From Pseudomonadota bacterium (GTDB lineage: Bacteria > Pseudomonadota > Gammaproteobacteria > Burkholderiales > Burkholderiaceae_F): a stretch of DNA of 64,000 nt. This document shows, piece by piece, positions 20,315 to 29,288 of the stretch. The DNA lies in NCBI GenBank assembly GCA_029778535.1, contig JAKOQB010000041.1, forward strand, positions 1 to 64,000, given 5' to 3'. The first letter of the stretch is position 1; the number at the start of each line of letters is the position of its first letter. The notes beneath the pieces were generated by a model. It saw nothing but the letters and a program-made list of their open reading frames with translations, was not told where the DNA came from and searched no databases. Made by a program: the position numbers and the translations under genes.

Positions 20315-20704
20315 CACGAGCGCTGGCGCGAACGGCAGGAAGTCCTCCGGCTTGCGCAAGCCGATCGCGAACACATCACTGCGAAGGACACGTTCGAGCC
20401 GCACGGCCTCGCCACTGCGCAGGTCACCGCGCTGCGCAACCAGCCCGCCGCCGTCGCCGGCGTGCGCAAAGCGTGGCTGGTGCGCAAGCGCGTGCAGCAC
20501 TTGCCCGAACAGGCGCACCTCGTGCTCGGCTCCACGACCACGCCGTGGTGGTCGCTGGCGCGTACGAGGCGGATTCGCCAGACGCACAGCCGCAGCGCCG
20601 GGACCGTCGGGTTCCCGGAACCGGCCGCGGTGATCTGCGTCGAAGGCGCGAATGCGGAGATCGGCAAGAAGATGTGGAAGGCTGCCGCGGACCGCGTCGT
20701 CTAG
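20315..20704 (+). pseudogene. C-terminal remnant of the M48 peptidase gene
   Basis: In the same frame as the peptidase, the 130 codons after the TGA read HERWRERQEVLRLAQADRE and continue through LVRKRVQHLPEQAHLVLG to VICVEGANAEIG, ending at TAG 20702-20704. This looks like the C-terminal domain often found at the end of this M48 subgroup, without frameshift. The single nonsense codon (probably from a CGA or TGG codon) separates it from the catalytic part. Confidence 0.6.
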
Positions 20705-21149
20705 TCCAAGCGTGCGGCGGGGGTTCGGCCGGTTCGGGCATTCGCCTCGCTCCCGATTCCGCCATTCTGAGGGGGCAGTCAGGGGATGCGGCGGACATCG
20801 GTCAAGGCGATGCGCGGCGCTTGAGCCCGTTGGCGATGGGGCGCCAGCTGAGCCACCTTCAGGCGGCCGCGAAGCCGTGGGGTCGCCTCGGCGACCCCAT
20901 CTGTCGCTTTGGACGGTTAGCAGCGTCTACAGCCCAGGGTTTGCCGCAGAGGACAACTGCGGGTCGGCCGCGGTCGCATCGCCGCCGCCGACTTGCGCGG
21001 CTCGTGCGCGACGCGGACTTCCGATCATCGGGGCACGACGGCGCGCAGTGCACCGGCGAGAACCGCACCTCGAGGCCGCGCGCAGCCGATTTCTGGCGCG
21101 CGTGTCCGGATTGGCTCCACGGCCGCGTTCTTACGGAGGTTCCCATTTC
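20705..21149. other. Intergenic region with hairpins
   Basis: No gene is recognised in this 445-base stretch. It holds a very strong stem, GGGGTCGCC at 20879-20887 and GGCGACCCC at 20890-20898, which may end transcription of the peptidase gene. A smaller CCGCAG/CTGCGG stem follows near 20945-20963. A GGAGG at 21134-21138 serves the next gene. Confidence 0.6.
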
Positions 21150-21785
21150 ATGTGCGAGAGACCTCCCATGCGCCCGTCGCCCACCCGCAACTTCCAGCGC
21201 CGGATCGCCGTGACGGCGTACGCCTTGCTGCTGCTTTTCGGCGCCCCCTCGGTTGACGCCGCGCTGCTGTGCTCGCAGAGCCTGCCCGCGATCGCCGTGC
21301 TCGACCCCAGCGACAGCCACGCCGCACTTGCCGCAATCACGGTCGACTGCAGTGGCGGCGCAGTTACTGATCCGACCGTCTCCGCCAACGTGCAGATCTT
21401 CTTCGCCGCGACACTGCTGACCGATGTGCTGCCCACGCTCTCGGACGGCTTCACGACGTACACCGGCGTCTTTTCTGGGTCCAATTCCGCGATCTTCCTC
21501 GGCGTCCCGATCGTTCCGCTGGCCACGACCCTCAAGCTGCGAGACTTCTTCATCGACGCGACCTTGTTTGCTTCCGGCTTCGGCCTGACCGAGTTCCTGA
21601 GCATCACGAGCACGACTGCAGTGCCGGTCTCCAATTCGACCTTACTGGTCGCGCTCGTCGGAGAGCCGACGACAAACGTGGCGGAACCCGGCACGCTGCT
21701 GCTGCTCGCCACTGCGGGCGCCATTGTCCTCGGGCTGCGCCTTGGGCGACGTCGCGGTGATCGCGCCAGCCGCGTGGCGGCGTGA
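21150..21785 (+). CDS. Exported protein with PEP-CTERM-like sorting tail
   Basis: The 211-residue protein has a signal peptide (AVTAYALLLLFGAPSVDA) and a Ser/Thr/Val-rich body with few charged residues. The C-terminus is AEPGTLLLLATAGAIVLG followed by the basic cluster RLGRRRGDR. A proline-glycine motif, a single hydrophobic helix and an arginine tail are the hallmark of PEP-CTERM proteins that exosortase systems anchor or release at the surface. No exosortase is in the window. ATG 21150 has GGAGG 11 bases upstream; ATG 21168 is an alternative start. Function unknown. Confidence 0.7.
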   Translation: MCERPPMRPSPTRNFQRRIAVTAYALLLLFGAPSVDAALLCSQSLPAIAVLDPSDSHAALAAITVDCSGGAVTDPTVSANVQIFFAATLLTDVLPTLSDGFTTYTGVFSGSNSAIFLGVPIVPLATTLKLRDFFIDATLFASGFGLTEFLSITSTTAVPVSNSTLLVALVGEPTTNVAEPGTLLLLATAGAIVLGLRLGRRRGDRASRVAA

Positions 21786-22233
21786 CGAGCGCGCGCAGTG
21801 GTTGCGGCACGCGCCGGGCTAGCGGTCGCGAGATTCGCCCATTTCGGAGTACAGCCGTCAAGGCGCAGCAGTCGACGAGTTGGATGTCGGCCGCGTCGGC
21901 TCAGGGTCGGTGCCAGTTCGACCCGCGGCAAACGGTTCTGCCGATAGCGCTTTGCGAAGCGAAAGTTCTCGAAGCCCCCAGCGGAGGCAGCGCCGGCATT
22001 GCCTCGCCGGCAGGCAATGTCGACCTTCGCACGAAGCCTGTCGTCGTGAGCCTCTGGCTCAATGGCCTGTCAAGTCGTCTCGCTGCTGAACCCCGACGTA
22101 CGGAGCCGAATTCAGGCGTGCGCTGATTGCCCCAAGCGGGCGCTCGCGGTGCGCGCATCGAAGCTCTGCTCCGCTACGCAAGGCATCATCCGTCTCGCCG
22201 TTGCCGCATGGACTCCTCCGTGTCCGCCGCCCT
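21786..22233. other. Intergenic region, no gene recognised
   Basis: This 448-base convergent gap lies between the PEP-CTERM-like gene and alanine dehydrogenase. The only structure seen is a GCATTGCC/GGCAATGT stem at about 21997-22021 with a 9-base loop and no T-tract. Small open frames here show no recognisable protein features. Confidence 0.5.
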
Positions 22234-23349
22234 TCACGCAAGCACCGCATCCGCCGCCGTGTAGTTCAGGCCAAGCGCCTTCGCCACCGCCCTGAATGTC
22301 ACCTTGCCCGCGGCGATATTCAGCCCGTTCTTCAGGTGCGGATCGTCGGCGAGCGCCCTGCGCCAGCCCTTGTCGGCGAGCGCGAGGGTGAACGGCAGCG
22401 TGGCGTTGTTCAGCGCGTAGGTGCTGGTGCGTGGCACCGCGCCGGGCATGTTGGCGACCATGTAGTGCACGACGCCGTCGACCACGTAGGTCGGGTCGGC
22501 ATGCGTGGTGGGGCGGCTGGTCTCGACGCTGCCGCCCTGGTCGATCGCCACGTCGACGATCACCGAGCCGGGCTTCATCTTCGACAGCATCTGCCGCGTG
22601 ATCAGCCGTGGCGCCTCGGCGCCAGGGATCAGCACGCCGGAGATCACGAGGTCGGCGCGCAGCAATTCGCGCTCGATGTTGTCCTGGTTGGAGAAGATCG
22701 TCATCGCGCGGCCGTGGAACATCGCGTCGATCCGCCGCAGCGCCTCGGCGCTCTTGTCGATCACCACCACCTGCGCGCCGGTGCCCACCGCCATCTGCGC
22801 GGCGTGGGTGCCGACCACGCCGGCGCCGAGGATCACCACACGCGCGGGCGCCACCCCGGGCACGCCGCCGAGCAGCGTGCCCATGCCGCCGACGGACTTC
22901 TCCAGACAGCGCGCCCCCGCCTGCACCGCGAGCCGGCCCGCCACCTCGCTCATCGGCGCGAGCAGCGGCAGCCCGCCGCTCGGCGACGTGACGGTCTCGT
23001 ACGCGATGCAGATCGCGCCGCTCGCGATCAGGTCCCTCGTCTGCTCGGGATCGGGGGCCAGGTGCAGATAGGTGAAAAGCACCTGTCCTTCGCGCAGCAG
23101 CCTTCGCTCGGCCGCCTGCGGCTCCTTGACCTTGACGATCAGCTCCGCGCGCTGAAAAACCTCGGCCGCGGTTGCGATGACTTCGGCGCCGGCCTTGCGG
23201 TAGTCGTCGTCGGCGGCGCCGATGCCGCCGCCCGCGTTCGACTCGATGATCACCTTATGGCCGTGCGAGACGGCCTCGCGCACCGACGTCGGCGTCATGC
23301 CGACGCGGTATTCATGGACCTTGATCTCCTTGGGCACGCCGATCAGCAC
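22234..23349 (-). CDS. ald: Alanine dehydrogenase
   Basis: This is a 371-residue NAD-dependent alanine dehydrogenase (L-alanine + NAD to pyruvate + ammonia). It begins MLIGVPKEIKVHEYRVGMTP, carries the catalytic lysine and histidine regions (IVKVKEP, LFTYLHLAPD) and the Rossmann motif VVILGAGVVGTHAA. The start is GTG at 23347-23349 with AGGAGGA eight bases upstream, giving the normal family length; the longer open frame to 23646 has no family similarity and was rejected. It could recover pyruvate from the alanine formed by phnW, but the genes are 9 kb apart. Confidence 0.93.
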   Translation of the reverse strand: MLIGVPKEIKVHEYRVGMTPTSVREAVSHGHKVIIESNAGGGIGAADDDYRKAGAEVIATAAEVFQRAELIVKVKEPQAAERRLLREGQVLFTYLHLAPDPEQTRDLIASGAICIAYETVTSPSGGLPLLAPMSEVAGRLAVQAGARCLEKSVGGMGTLLGGVPGVAPARVVILGAGVVGTHAAQMAVGTGAQVVVIDKSAEALRRIDAMFHGRAMTIFSNQDNIERELLRADLVISGVLIPGAEAPRLITRQMLSKMKPGSVIVDVAIDQGGSVETSRPTTHADPTYVVDGVVHYMVANMPGAVPRTSTYALNNATLPFTLALADKGWRRALADDPHLKNGLNIAAGKVTFRAVAKALGLNYTAADAVLA

Positions 23350-23663
23350 TTTCTTCCTCCTGCAGTTCAGGGTCGGTTTGCGGGCCGCGACTCCTCGTGA
23401 GAGCGCGGTTCGGATTGCAGCGCGGATTGTGCCCTTACTCGCCGCCTGCGCGCGCTGCTTGACGATCTGCCGCGACACGAGCCCGACGCAAATCAGCCCG
23501 AACGACGCGAGCCCGCGCGACGACGATGCCGGCGAGCGCGCTGCGATAGAGTCGATCGAGAACGGCCCGAGCATGCCCGGGCACGCGAGCAGCAGCGACC
23601 GCGCGCAAGCGGGTGCTCTCCAGCGCCGGGTGGCGTGACGGCGCACAAGGCTGTCGCCGAGGT
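23350..23663. other. Upstream region of ald, no gene recognised
   Basis: The 314 bases between the ald start and the family B repeat hold open frames on both strands, but none has a convincing ribosome-binding site or recognisable product. The minus frame fused to ald includes a hydrophobic stretch (GLASFGLICVGLVS), so a small membrane peptide cannot be excluded. Confidence 0.4.
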
Positions 23664-23732
23664 GTCATCCCCGCGCAAGCGGCGATCCAGTGAGTCGATG
23701 CCGGTCTGGATTCCCGCTTGCGCGGCTATGAC
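23664..23732. repeat. Family B (dRS3-like) palindromic repeat, copy 1
   Basis: The left arm GTCATCCCCGCGCAAGCGGC is matched by the right arm GATTCCCGCTTGCGCGGCTA followed by TGAC. Inner GATCCAG/CTGGATT segments extend the pairing. The same family is at 26309 and 61433. It lies between ald and the downstream oxidoreductase gene on the same strand. Confidence 0.88.
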
Positions 23733-23742
23733 ACCAGCGGCC

Positions 23743-26256
23743 TTATGCCCGCGCCGCGCTCGAATCCAGCGGCGCCTTCAGCGCGACCTGCGCGCGGCAG
23801 CGCTCGCCGGCGAGGTCGATCTCGTACTTGCCCGACTCGATCCACGCCTTGTCGGCCGACCCGTTCGCGTTCGTGATCAGTCCGAGCGCGACTGGCTTGC
23901 CGAGCGTGTGCCCGAACGCGGCGGAAGTTACGAAGCCGACGGGAAGCCCGTCGCGCAGGATCAGCTCGTTGCCCCACAGGTTGGTGTGCTTTGCATCGAC
24001 GACGAGCGACACGACGCGCCGCTGCACGCCTTGTGTCTTGATGCGCGCGAGCGCATCGCGGCCGCGGAAGCCGCTTTCCTTGTCGAGCTTGACCGCGAAC
24101 GACAGCCCGGCTTCGAACGGATTGATTTCGGGCGTCAGCTCGCGTCCCCACGCGCGATAGCCCTTCTCCAGCCGCAGCGAGTCGATCGCGTAGTAGCCGG
24201 CGTTCACAAGCCCGAGGTCGCGCCCGGCTTCGAGCAGCTGCTCGTAAACGCCGACCGCAAACTCCGCCGGCGTGTACAGCTCCCAGCCGAGTTCACCGAC
24301 GTAGGTCAGGCGCGTGGCGCGCACGGTCGCGTAACCGAGGTCGATCTCCTGCGAGGTGCCGAACGGGAACGACGCGTTGTCGAAGCGCGCGGTCGACACG
24401 CGGCTCAGCAACTCGCGCGCGCGCGGACCCATCACCGCGAGCATCGCGTGCATCGGCGTGATGTCGGTCACCGTGCAGCGCCAGCCGCGGCTGCGCAGCG
24501 CGCGCTCGATCACGTCGCGGTCGCGCACCGCGGATCCGGAGCTGGTGACGATCAGGTACTCGTCGTCGTCGATGCACGTGATCGTGAAATCGCTCTCGTA
24601 GCCGCCGCGCGCGTTGAGCATCCCGGTGTACACGGTGGCGCCCGCCGTGCGCGGCACCTCGTTGGCGACCAGCCAGTCGAGCGCGGTCCACGCGTCCGGC
24701 CCCTGCATGAGCAGCTTGGCGAACGAAGTCATGTCGAACAGCGCGACCGCTTCGCGACACGCGCGATGCTCGGCCGCGACCCACGGGTGCCAGTTCTGAT
24801 GCCCCCAGCCGTAGTCGATCTTCGCGTCGGCCGGCGACGGCGCGAAGAAGTTGGCGCGCTCCCAGCCCATCTTCGATCCGAAGCACGCGCCGCGTACTTT
24901 CAAGTGCGCGTACAGCGGCGAGCGGCGGAACGGGCGGGCGCTTTCCAGCTCGCGGTTCGGCCACGGCATCTTGTAGTGCAGGCCGAGCACTTCGGCGATG
25001 CGGTCGGCGAGCCACGTCTCGTTGCCGTTGAAGCGCGCAAAGCGGCGGATGTCGACCGGCCACAGGTCGAGCGTCGGCTCACCGTGCACGATCCACTCGG
25101 CGAGCGCCTTGCCCGCGCCGCCGCCGGAGGCGATCCCCATCGAGTTGAAGCCGCAGCCGACGAACAGGTTGTCGAGTCCCGGCGCGGGGCCGACGATGAA
25201 GTTGTTGTCCGCGGTGAACGACTCGGGGCCGTTGTAGAACTGCTTGACGCGCGCGTTATGTAGCGCCGGCACGCGGATCATCGCGTTGTCGAGCAGGATC
25301 TGGAACGCGTCCCAGTTGTCGGGCAGCAGTTGGAACTCGAAGTTTTCCGGAATGCCGCCGCGGTGCTGCGCGCTCTGCAGCCAAGGGGTCGCCTGCGGCT
25401 CGAAGCCGCCCATCAGCAGTCCGCCCACTTCTTCCTTGAAGTAGATGTAGCCGTCGGGGTCGCGCAGCACCGGGAGGCTCCGGTGCACGCCGTCGATCCG
25501 GTCCGTGACGATGTAGTAGTGCTCGCACGAGAAGAGCGGCACGGTGACGCCGAGCGTGCGGCCGAGCGCGCGTGACCACTGCCCGCCGCACAGCACGACG
25601 ATCTCGGCTTCGATCTCGCCGCGGCTGCCGTCCCTGGCCTGCCATGAAATCGACTTCACGCCGCGGCGGCGCTCGGTGCGGAAATGCGTGGCAGCAGTCA
25701 CGCGCACGCCCTCGCAAATCTTCACCCCGCGGTTGCGTGCGCCCTTGGCGAGCGCGAGCGTGAGATCGGCGGGATTCGCTTTGCCGTCGCCCGGCAGCCA
25801 GACCGCGCCGGCGAGGTCATGCGTCTCCATGATCGGGTAGAGCTTGCCCGCCTCGGCCGGCGTGATCACATCGCAGGTGACGCCGTACGCCTTGGCGACC
25901 GCCGCGGTGCGTTTGAGCTGCACCATGCGGTCGGCGGTGCGCGCAACCGCGAGCGACCCGCACTGCTTCCAGCCCGTGCCCAAGCCAGTCTCCGCTTCGA
26001 GCTTTGAGTACAGCTCGGTCGAGTAGCGGATCAGCCGCGTCATGCTCTCGTGGTTGCGCAACTGGCCGACGAGCCCGGCCGCGTGCCACGTGGTGCCGGA
26101 GGTGAGCCGTCCCTGTTCGAGCAGCACGACGTCGCGCTCGCCGAGCGCGCTCAAGTGATACGCGACCGAGCAGCCCATAATGCCGCCGCCGATGATCACA
26201 ATGCGCGCGTGCGCGGGCGGTGCCGCGGGCGCGGACAGGCGCTGTTCTACTGGCAT
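23743..26256 (-). CDS. FAD-dependent oxidoreductase with GcvT-like domain (sarcosine/dimethylglycine dehydrogenase family)
   Basis: The protein has 837 residues. The N-terminal DAO-type FAD domain begins with the dinucleotide motif IVIIGGGIMGCSVAYHL, with TSGTTWHAAGLVGQLR close behind, and includes the late FAD segment FVGCGFNSMGIASGGGAG. From about residue 430 it becomes an aminomethyltransferase (GcvT) fold (MTSFAKLLMQGPDA, LTYVGELGWELY, GYYAIDSLRLEKGYRAWGRE). Such fusions oxidatively demethylate N-methyl amines such as dimethylglycine or sarcosine, passing one-carbon units to tetrahydrofolate. The exact substrate is unknown. It is followed downstream by a family B repeat and ald. Confidence 0.85.
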   Translation of the reverse strand: MPVEQRLSAPAAPPAHARIVIIGGGIMGCSVAYHLSALGERDVVLLEQGRLTSGTTWHAAGLVGQLRNHESMTRLIRYSTELYSKLEAETGLGTGWKQCGSLAVARTADRMVQLKRTAAVAKAYGVTCDVITPAEAGKLYPIMETHDLAGAVWLPGDGKANPADLTLALAKGARNRGVKICEGVRVTAATHFRTERRRGVKSISWQARDGSRGEIEAEIVVLCGGQWSRALGRTLGVTVPLFSCEHYYIVTDRIDGVHRSLPVLRDPDGYIYFKEEVGGLLMGGFEPQATPWLQSAQHRGGIPENFEFQLLPDNWDAFQILLDNAMIRVPALHNARVKQFYNGPESFTADNNFIVGPAPGLDNLFVGCGFNSMGIASGGGAGKALAEWIVHGEPTLDLWPVDIRRFARFNGNETWLADRIAEVLGLHYKMPWPNRELESARPFRRSPLYAHLKVRGACFGSKMGWERANFFAPSPADAKIDYGWGHQNWHPWVAAEHRACREAVALFDMTSFAKLLMQGPDAWTALDWLVANEVPRTAGATVYTGMLNARGGYESDFTITCIDDDEYLIVTSSGSAVRDRDVIERALRSRGWRCTVTDITPMHAMLAVMGPRARELLSRVSTARFDNASFPFGTSQEIDLGYATVRATRLTYVGELGWELYTPAEFAVGVYEQLLEAGRDLGLVNAGYYAIDSLRLEKGYRAWGRELTPEINPFEAGLSFAVKLDKESGFRGRDALARIKTQGVQRRVVSLVVDAKHTNLWGNELILRDGLPVGFVTSAAFGHTLGKPVALGLITNANGSADKAWIESGKYEIDLAGERCRAQVALKAPLDSSAARA

Positions 26257-26308
26257 CTCTTCGAAGTGCGGCGTTTGGGTGCTGAATGAGAGCGTGCGCC
26301 CGCGCGGT

Positions 26309-26382
26309 GTCGTCCCCGCGGAAGCGGGGATCCAGCGCCGTTAACGACGCAGCGACTGGATTCCCGCCTGCGCGGGAATGAC
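26309..26382. repeat. Family B (dRS3-like) palindromic repeat, copy 2
   Basis: GTCGTCCCCGCGGAAGCGGG pairs with CCCGCCTGCGCGGGAATGAC, and inner GGATCCAG faces CTGGATTCC. It lies in the divergent gap between the FAD oxidoreductase and the EF-G-like gene. Confidence 0.88.
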
Positions 26383-26504
26383 ACGGCATCGCGGCCGATT
26401 GTTGTTCTGGCTCACATTGTGCCCGCGCCGCCTGCGCCGGTCACCTGCCGCGGCGCCGGCGGGCGTTTATAGTCTCCGCCAACCACTGAAGAGCGAGGAA
26501 AACA

Positions 26505-28556
26505 ATGGCTTTCGCCACGGAGAATCTGCGCACCGTTGCCGTCGTCGGCCACGGTGCCGCGGGCAAGACGACGCTGGTCGAGCAGCTGCTGGCCAAGGCG
26601 AAGATGATCGGCGCGCCGGGCAGCGTGGAGAAGGGCACGACGGTGTCCGACTACGACCCGCAGGAGAAGACCGTGCTGCATTCGCTGCGCGCCGCGGTCG
26701 CGCACTGTGACCACAATGGCACGCGCATCCACCTGATCGACACGCCGGGCTATCCGGACTTCATCGGCCAGGCGATCGGTGCACTCGACGCGGTCGAGAC
26801 GGTCGCCGTGGTCGTCAATGCCGCCAATGGCATCGAACTCGTCACGCGCCGGATGATGGACTGGGCGAAGGCGCGCAACCTGTGCCGGATGATCGTCGTC
26901 AACAAGATCGACCACGAGCACATCGATCTGCCGGGACTGCTGCAGGAACTGCGGGAAGCGTTTGGCCACGAAGTGCTGCCGATCAATCTGCCGGCCGAGA
27001 ACGGCAAGCGCGTGATCGACTGCTTCGACCACGACGACGGCACCGCCGACTTCCTGTCGGTGGCCGAAATCCATCGCAAGCTGATCGAGCAGGTGGTCGA
27101 GGTCGATGACGCGGCGATGGAGAAGTATCTCGAGCAGGGCAGCGTCGATCCGACCACGCTGCACGAGCCGCTGGAAAAGGCGCTGCGCGAAGGGCACATC
27201 ATCCCGGTGTGCTTCACCTCCGCGCGTACCGGCGCCGGCGTGCAGGACCTGCTCGATGTGATGGCGCGCCATCTGCCGAATCCAGCCGAAGGCAATCCGC
27301 CGCTGCTGATCAAGGGCGAAGGCGCGCAGGCGCAGGCGTTCCGCGCCGTGCCCGACCCGAGCAGGCACGTGATCGCGCACGTGTTCAAGGTCGTCAACGA
27401 TCCGTACGTCGGCAAGATCGGCGTGTTTCGCGTGCATCAGGGCCGCATCGGCAAGGACTCGCAGCTTTTCGTCGGCGACAGCAAGAAGCCGTTCAAGGTT
27501 TCGCACCCGATGCTGCTGCAGGGCAAGGACATGGTCGAGGTGCCGCAGCTCGTTCCCGGCGACATCGGCGCGGTGGCGAAGGTCGAGGAGATCGTGTTCG
27601 ATTGCGTGCTGCATGACTCGCACGAGGAGGATTTCGTGCGCATGAAGCCGCTCGACTTCCCGAGGCCGATGTACGGTCTGGCGGTCGAGCCGAAGCGCCG
27701 TGGCGACGAGGGCCGAATCTCGGAGGTGATGAGCAAGATCGCCGCGGAGGACCCGACGCTGGCGATCGAGCACGACGTGCACCAGAACGAGACCGTGCTG
27801 CGGGGGCTTTCGGAGCTGCACCTGCGCTCGGTGCTGGAGCGGATGAATTCGCTTTACAAGCTCGAGGTCGCCACACGCCCGCCGCGGGTGCCTTACCGCG
27901 AGACGATCAACGCGCAGGCCGAAGGCCACGCGCGCCACAAGAAGCAGACCGGCGGCGCGGGCCAGTTCGGCGAGGTGTACCTGCGGGTGGAGCCGATGGG
28001 GCGCGGGCAGGGCTTCGAGTTCGTCGACCAGGTCAAGGGCGGCGTGATTCCGTACAACTTCATCCCCGCGGTCGAAAAGGGCGTGCGCGAGGTGCTCGCG
28101 AGCGGCTACGTGGCCGGCTATCCGCTGCAGGACATCCGCGTCGTCGTCTACGACGGCAAGCACCATCCGGTCGACAGCAAGGAGGTCGCTTTCGTCGCGG
28201 CCGGCCGCAAGGCGATGCTCGACGCGCTGCCGAAGGCGCGACCGATCGTGCTCGAGCCGATCGTCAACATCGAGATCGTCGTTCCCGACGCGGTGATGGG
28301 CGACATCACCGGCGACCTGTCGTCGCGGCGCGGACAGGTCACCGGCACCGACAACCTCGCCGGCGGCATGATGGTCGTCAAGGGCGTGGTGCCGCTGTCC
28401 GAACTGGACGGCTACGCCGGGCGGCTGAAGGCGATCACGCAGGGGCAGGGCAGCTACTCGATGGAGCTGTCGCACTACGAGGCGGTGCCGCCGAACGTGC
28501 AGGCGCAGCTCGCCAACGAGTTCAAGAGCAGGCGCAAGGAAGCGGAAGAGGATTGA
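26505..28556 (+). CDS. Elongation factor G-like GTPase
   Basis: The 683-residue product has the five-domain EF-G layout. The GTPase motifs are GHGAAGKTT (G1, residues 15-23), DTPG (G3) and NKID (G4). Domain II, the EF-G domain III/IV segment (PYRETINAQAEGHARHKKQT) and the C-terminal EFG_C domain (GRRGQVTGTDN-like, here SSRRGQVTGTDN) follow. G1 lacks the usual HIDAGKT/HVDHGKT wording, and no other fus operon genes (rpsL, rpsG, tuf) are nearby. It is therefore probably an EF-G paralogue rather than the main translocase. A GAGGAAAA ribosome-binding region precedes the ATG. Role: ribosome-associated GTPase, details unknown. Confidence 0.85.
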   Translation: MAFATENLRTVAVVGHGAAGKTTLVEQLLAKAKMIGAPGSVEKGTTVSDYDPQEKTVLHSLRAAVAHCDHNGTRIHLIDTPGYPDFIGQAIGALDAVETVAVVVNAANGIELVTRRMMDWAKARNLCRMIVVNKIDHEHIDLPGLLQELREAFGHEVLPINLPAENGKRVIDCFDHDDGTADFLSVAEIHRKLIEQVVEVDDAAMEKYLEQGSVDPTTLHEPLEKALREGHIIPVCFTSARTGAGVQDLLDVMARHLPNPAEGNPPLLIKGEGAQAQAFRAVPDPSRHVIAHVFKVVNDPYVGKIGVFRVHQGRIGKDSQLFVGDSKKPFKVSHPMLLQGKDMVEVPQLVPGDIGAVAKVEEIVFDCVLHDSHEEDFVRMKPLDFPRPMYGLAVEPKRRGDEGRISEVMSKIAAEDPTLAIEHDVHQNETVLRGLSELHLRSVLERMNSLYKLEVATRPPRVPYRETINAQAEGHARHKKQTGGAGQFGEVYLRVEPMGRGQGFEFVDQVKGGVIPYNFIPAVEKGVREVLASGYVAGYPLQDIRVVVYDGKHHPVDSKEVAFVAAGRKAMLDALPKARPIVLEPIVNIEIVVPDAVMGDITGDLSSRRGQVTGTDNLAGGMMVVKGVVPLSELDGYAGRLKAITQGQGSYSMELSHYEAVPPNVQAQLANEFKSRRKEAEED

Positions 28557-28590
28557 GTCGAGAATCCGCTCGACACGGCGACTCCAGCTC

Positions 28591-28662
28591 GTCGCCCCGG
28601 CGCAGGCCGGGGCCCAATCTGCAGTGCCGGCCAAATTGGGCCCCGGCCTGCGCCGGGGCGAC
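28591..28662. repeat. Family A palindromic repeat, copy 4
   Basis: Two full arms flank a loop with CCCAATCTGCAG and CCAAATTGGG. It lies 35 bases after the EF-G-like stop and ahead of the first thioredoxin gene. Confidence 0.9.
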
Positions 28663-28750
28663 GACTGCAGTGAATCCGCGCTGCGTGACGACGGTCACAC
28701 GCGCCGATGCGGGCGCTTGAATCCGCGCCGCATGCAACAAACTGGGCGAC

Positions 28751-29176
28751 ATGATCCTCGAATGCCCGCATTGCCACGCGAAGAACCGCGTGCAGGATGA
28801 ACGCTTCAACGACGAGCCGACCTGCGGCGGTTGCGGCAAGCCGCTGCTGCGCGGCGCTCCGATCGCGCTCAACGACGACAACTTTTCCGCGGTGATCGCG
28901 GCCAGCCGGCGGCCGGTCGTGGTCGATTTCTGGGCATCGTGGTGCGCGCCTTGCCGGATGTTCGCGCCGGTCTTCGCCGGGGCGGCGCAGGGCAACGAAG
29001 CGGTGCTGTTCGCCAAGGTCGACACCGACGCCAATCCGCACGTGGCGAGCCGGTACGCGATCCGCAGCATTCCTACGATCGCGGTGTTCAAGAACGGCAA
29101 AATCGCCGACCGAATCAGCGGCGCATTGCCCGCCGGCCAGTTCGACACGTGGCTGGCGGCCGCCGCGACGCGCTGA
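28751..29176 (+). CDS. trxC: Thioredoxin 2 (TrxC type)
   Basis: The 141-residue protein has an N-terminal zinc finger (CPHC at residues 5-8, CGGC at about 25-28) and a thioredoxin domain with active site WCAPC in DFWASWCAPCRMFAP and the cis-proline segment SIPTIAVF. TrxC reduces protein disulfides in the cytoplasm and is often tied to oxidative stress. Alanine replaces the usual glycine (WCGPC), which is known in some TrxC/DsbE-like proteins. A second, similar gene follows after a terminator. Confidence 0.9.
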   Translation: MILECPHCHAKNRVQDERFNDEPTCGGCGKPLLRGAPIALNDDNFSAVIAASRRPVVVDFWASWCAPCRMFAPVFAGAAQGNEAVLFAKVDTDANPHVASRYAIRSIPTIAVFKNGKIADRISGALPAGQFDTWLAAAATR

Positions 29177-29208
29177 CCTCCGCAAGCGGAGGCTCACTCC
29201 TTGGGCAC

Positions 29209-29235
29209 GTGACCCGCGTTTGCGGGTCACTTCTT
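29209..29235 (+). terminator. Intrinsic terminator between the two thioredoxin genes
   Basis: The stem GTGACCCGC (29209-29217) pairs with GCGGGTCAC (29222-29230) across a 4-base loop, followed by TTCTT. A separate CCTCCG/CGGAGG hairpin lies at 29177-29192 directly after the first stop codon. Confidence 0.65.
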
Positions 29236-29288
29236 GCATTCGATTGCTGCTGTTCGCAAAGTAGTCAGCCCCGCCTTCAGGCAACACG

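Noticed and set aside
23350..23646. N-terminal extension of alanine dehydrogenase
   Set aside because: The GTG at 23347-23349 with AGGAGGA gives the family length and start; the extension shows no similarity.
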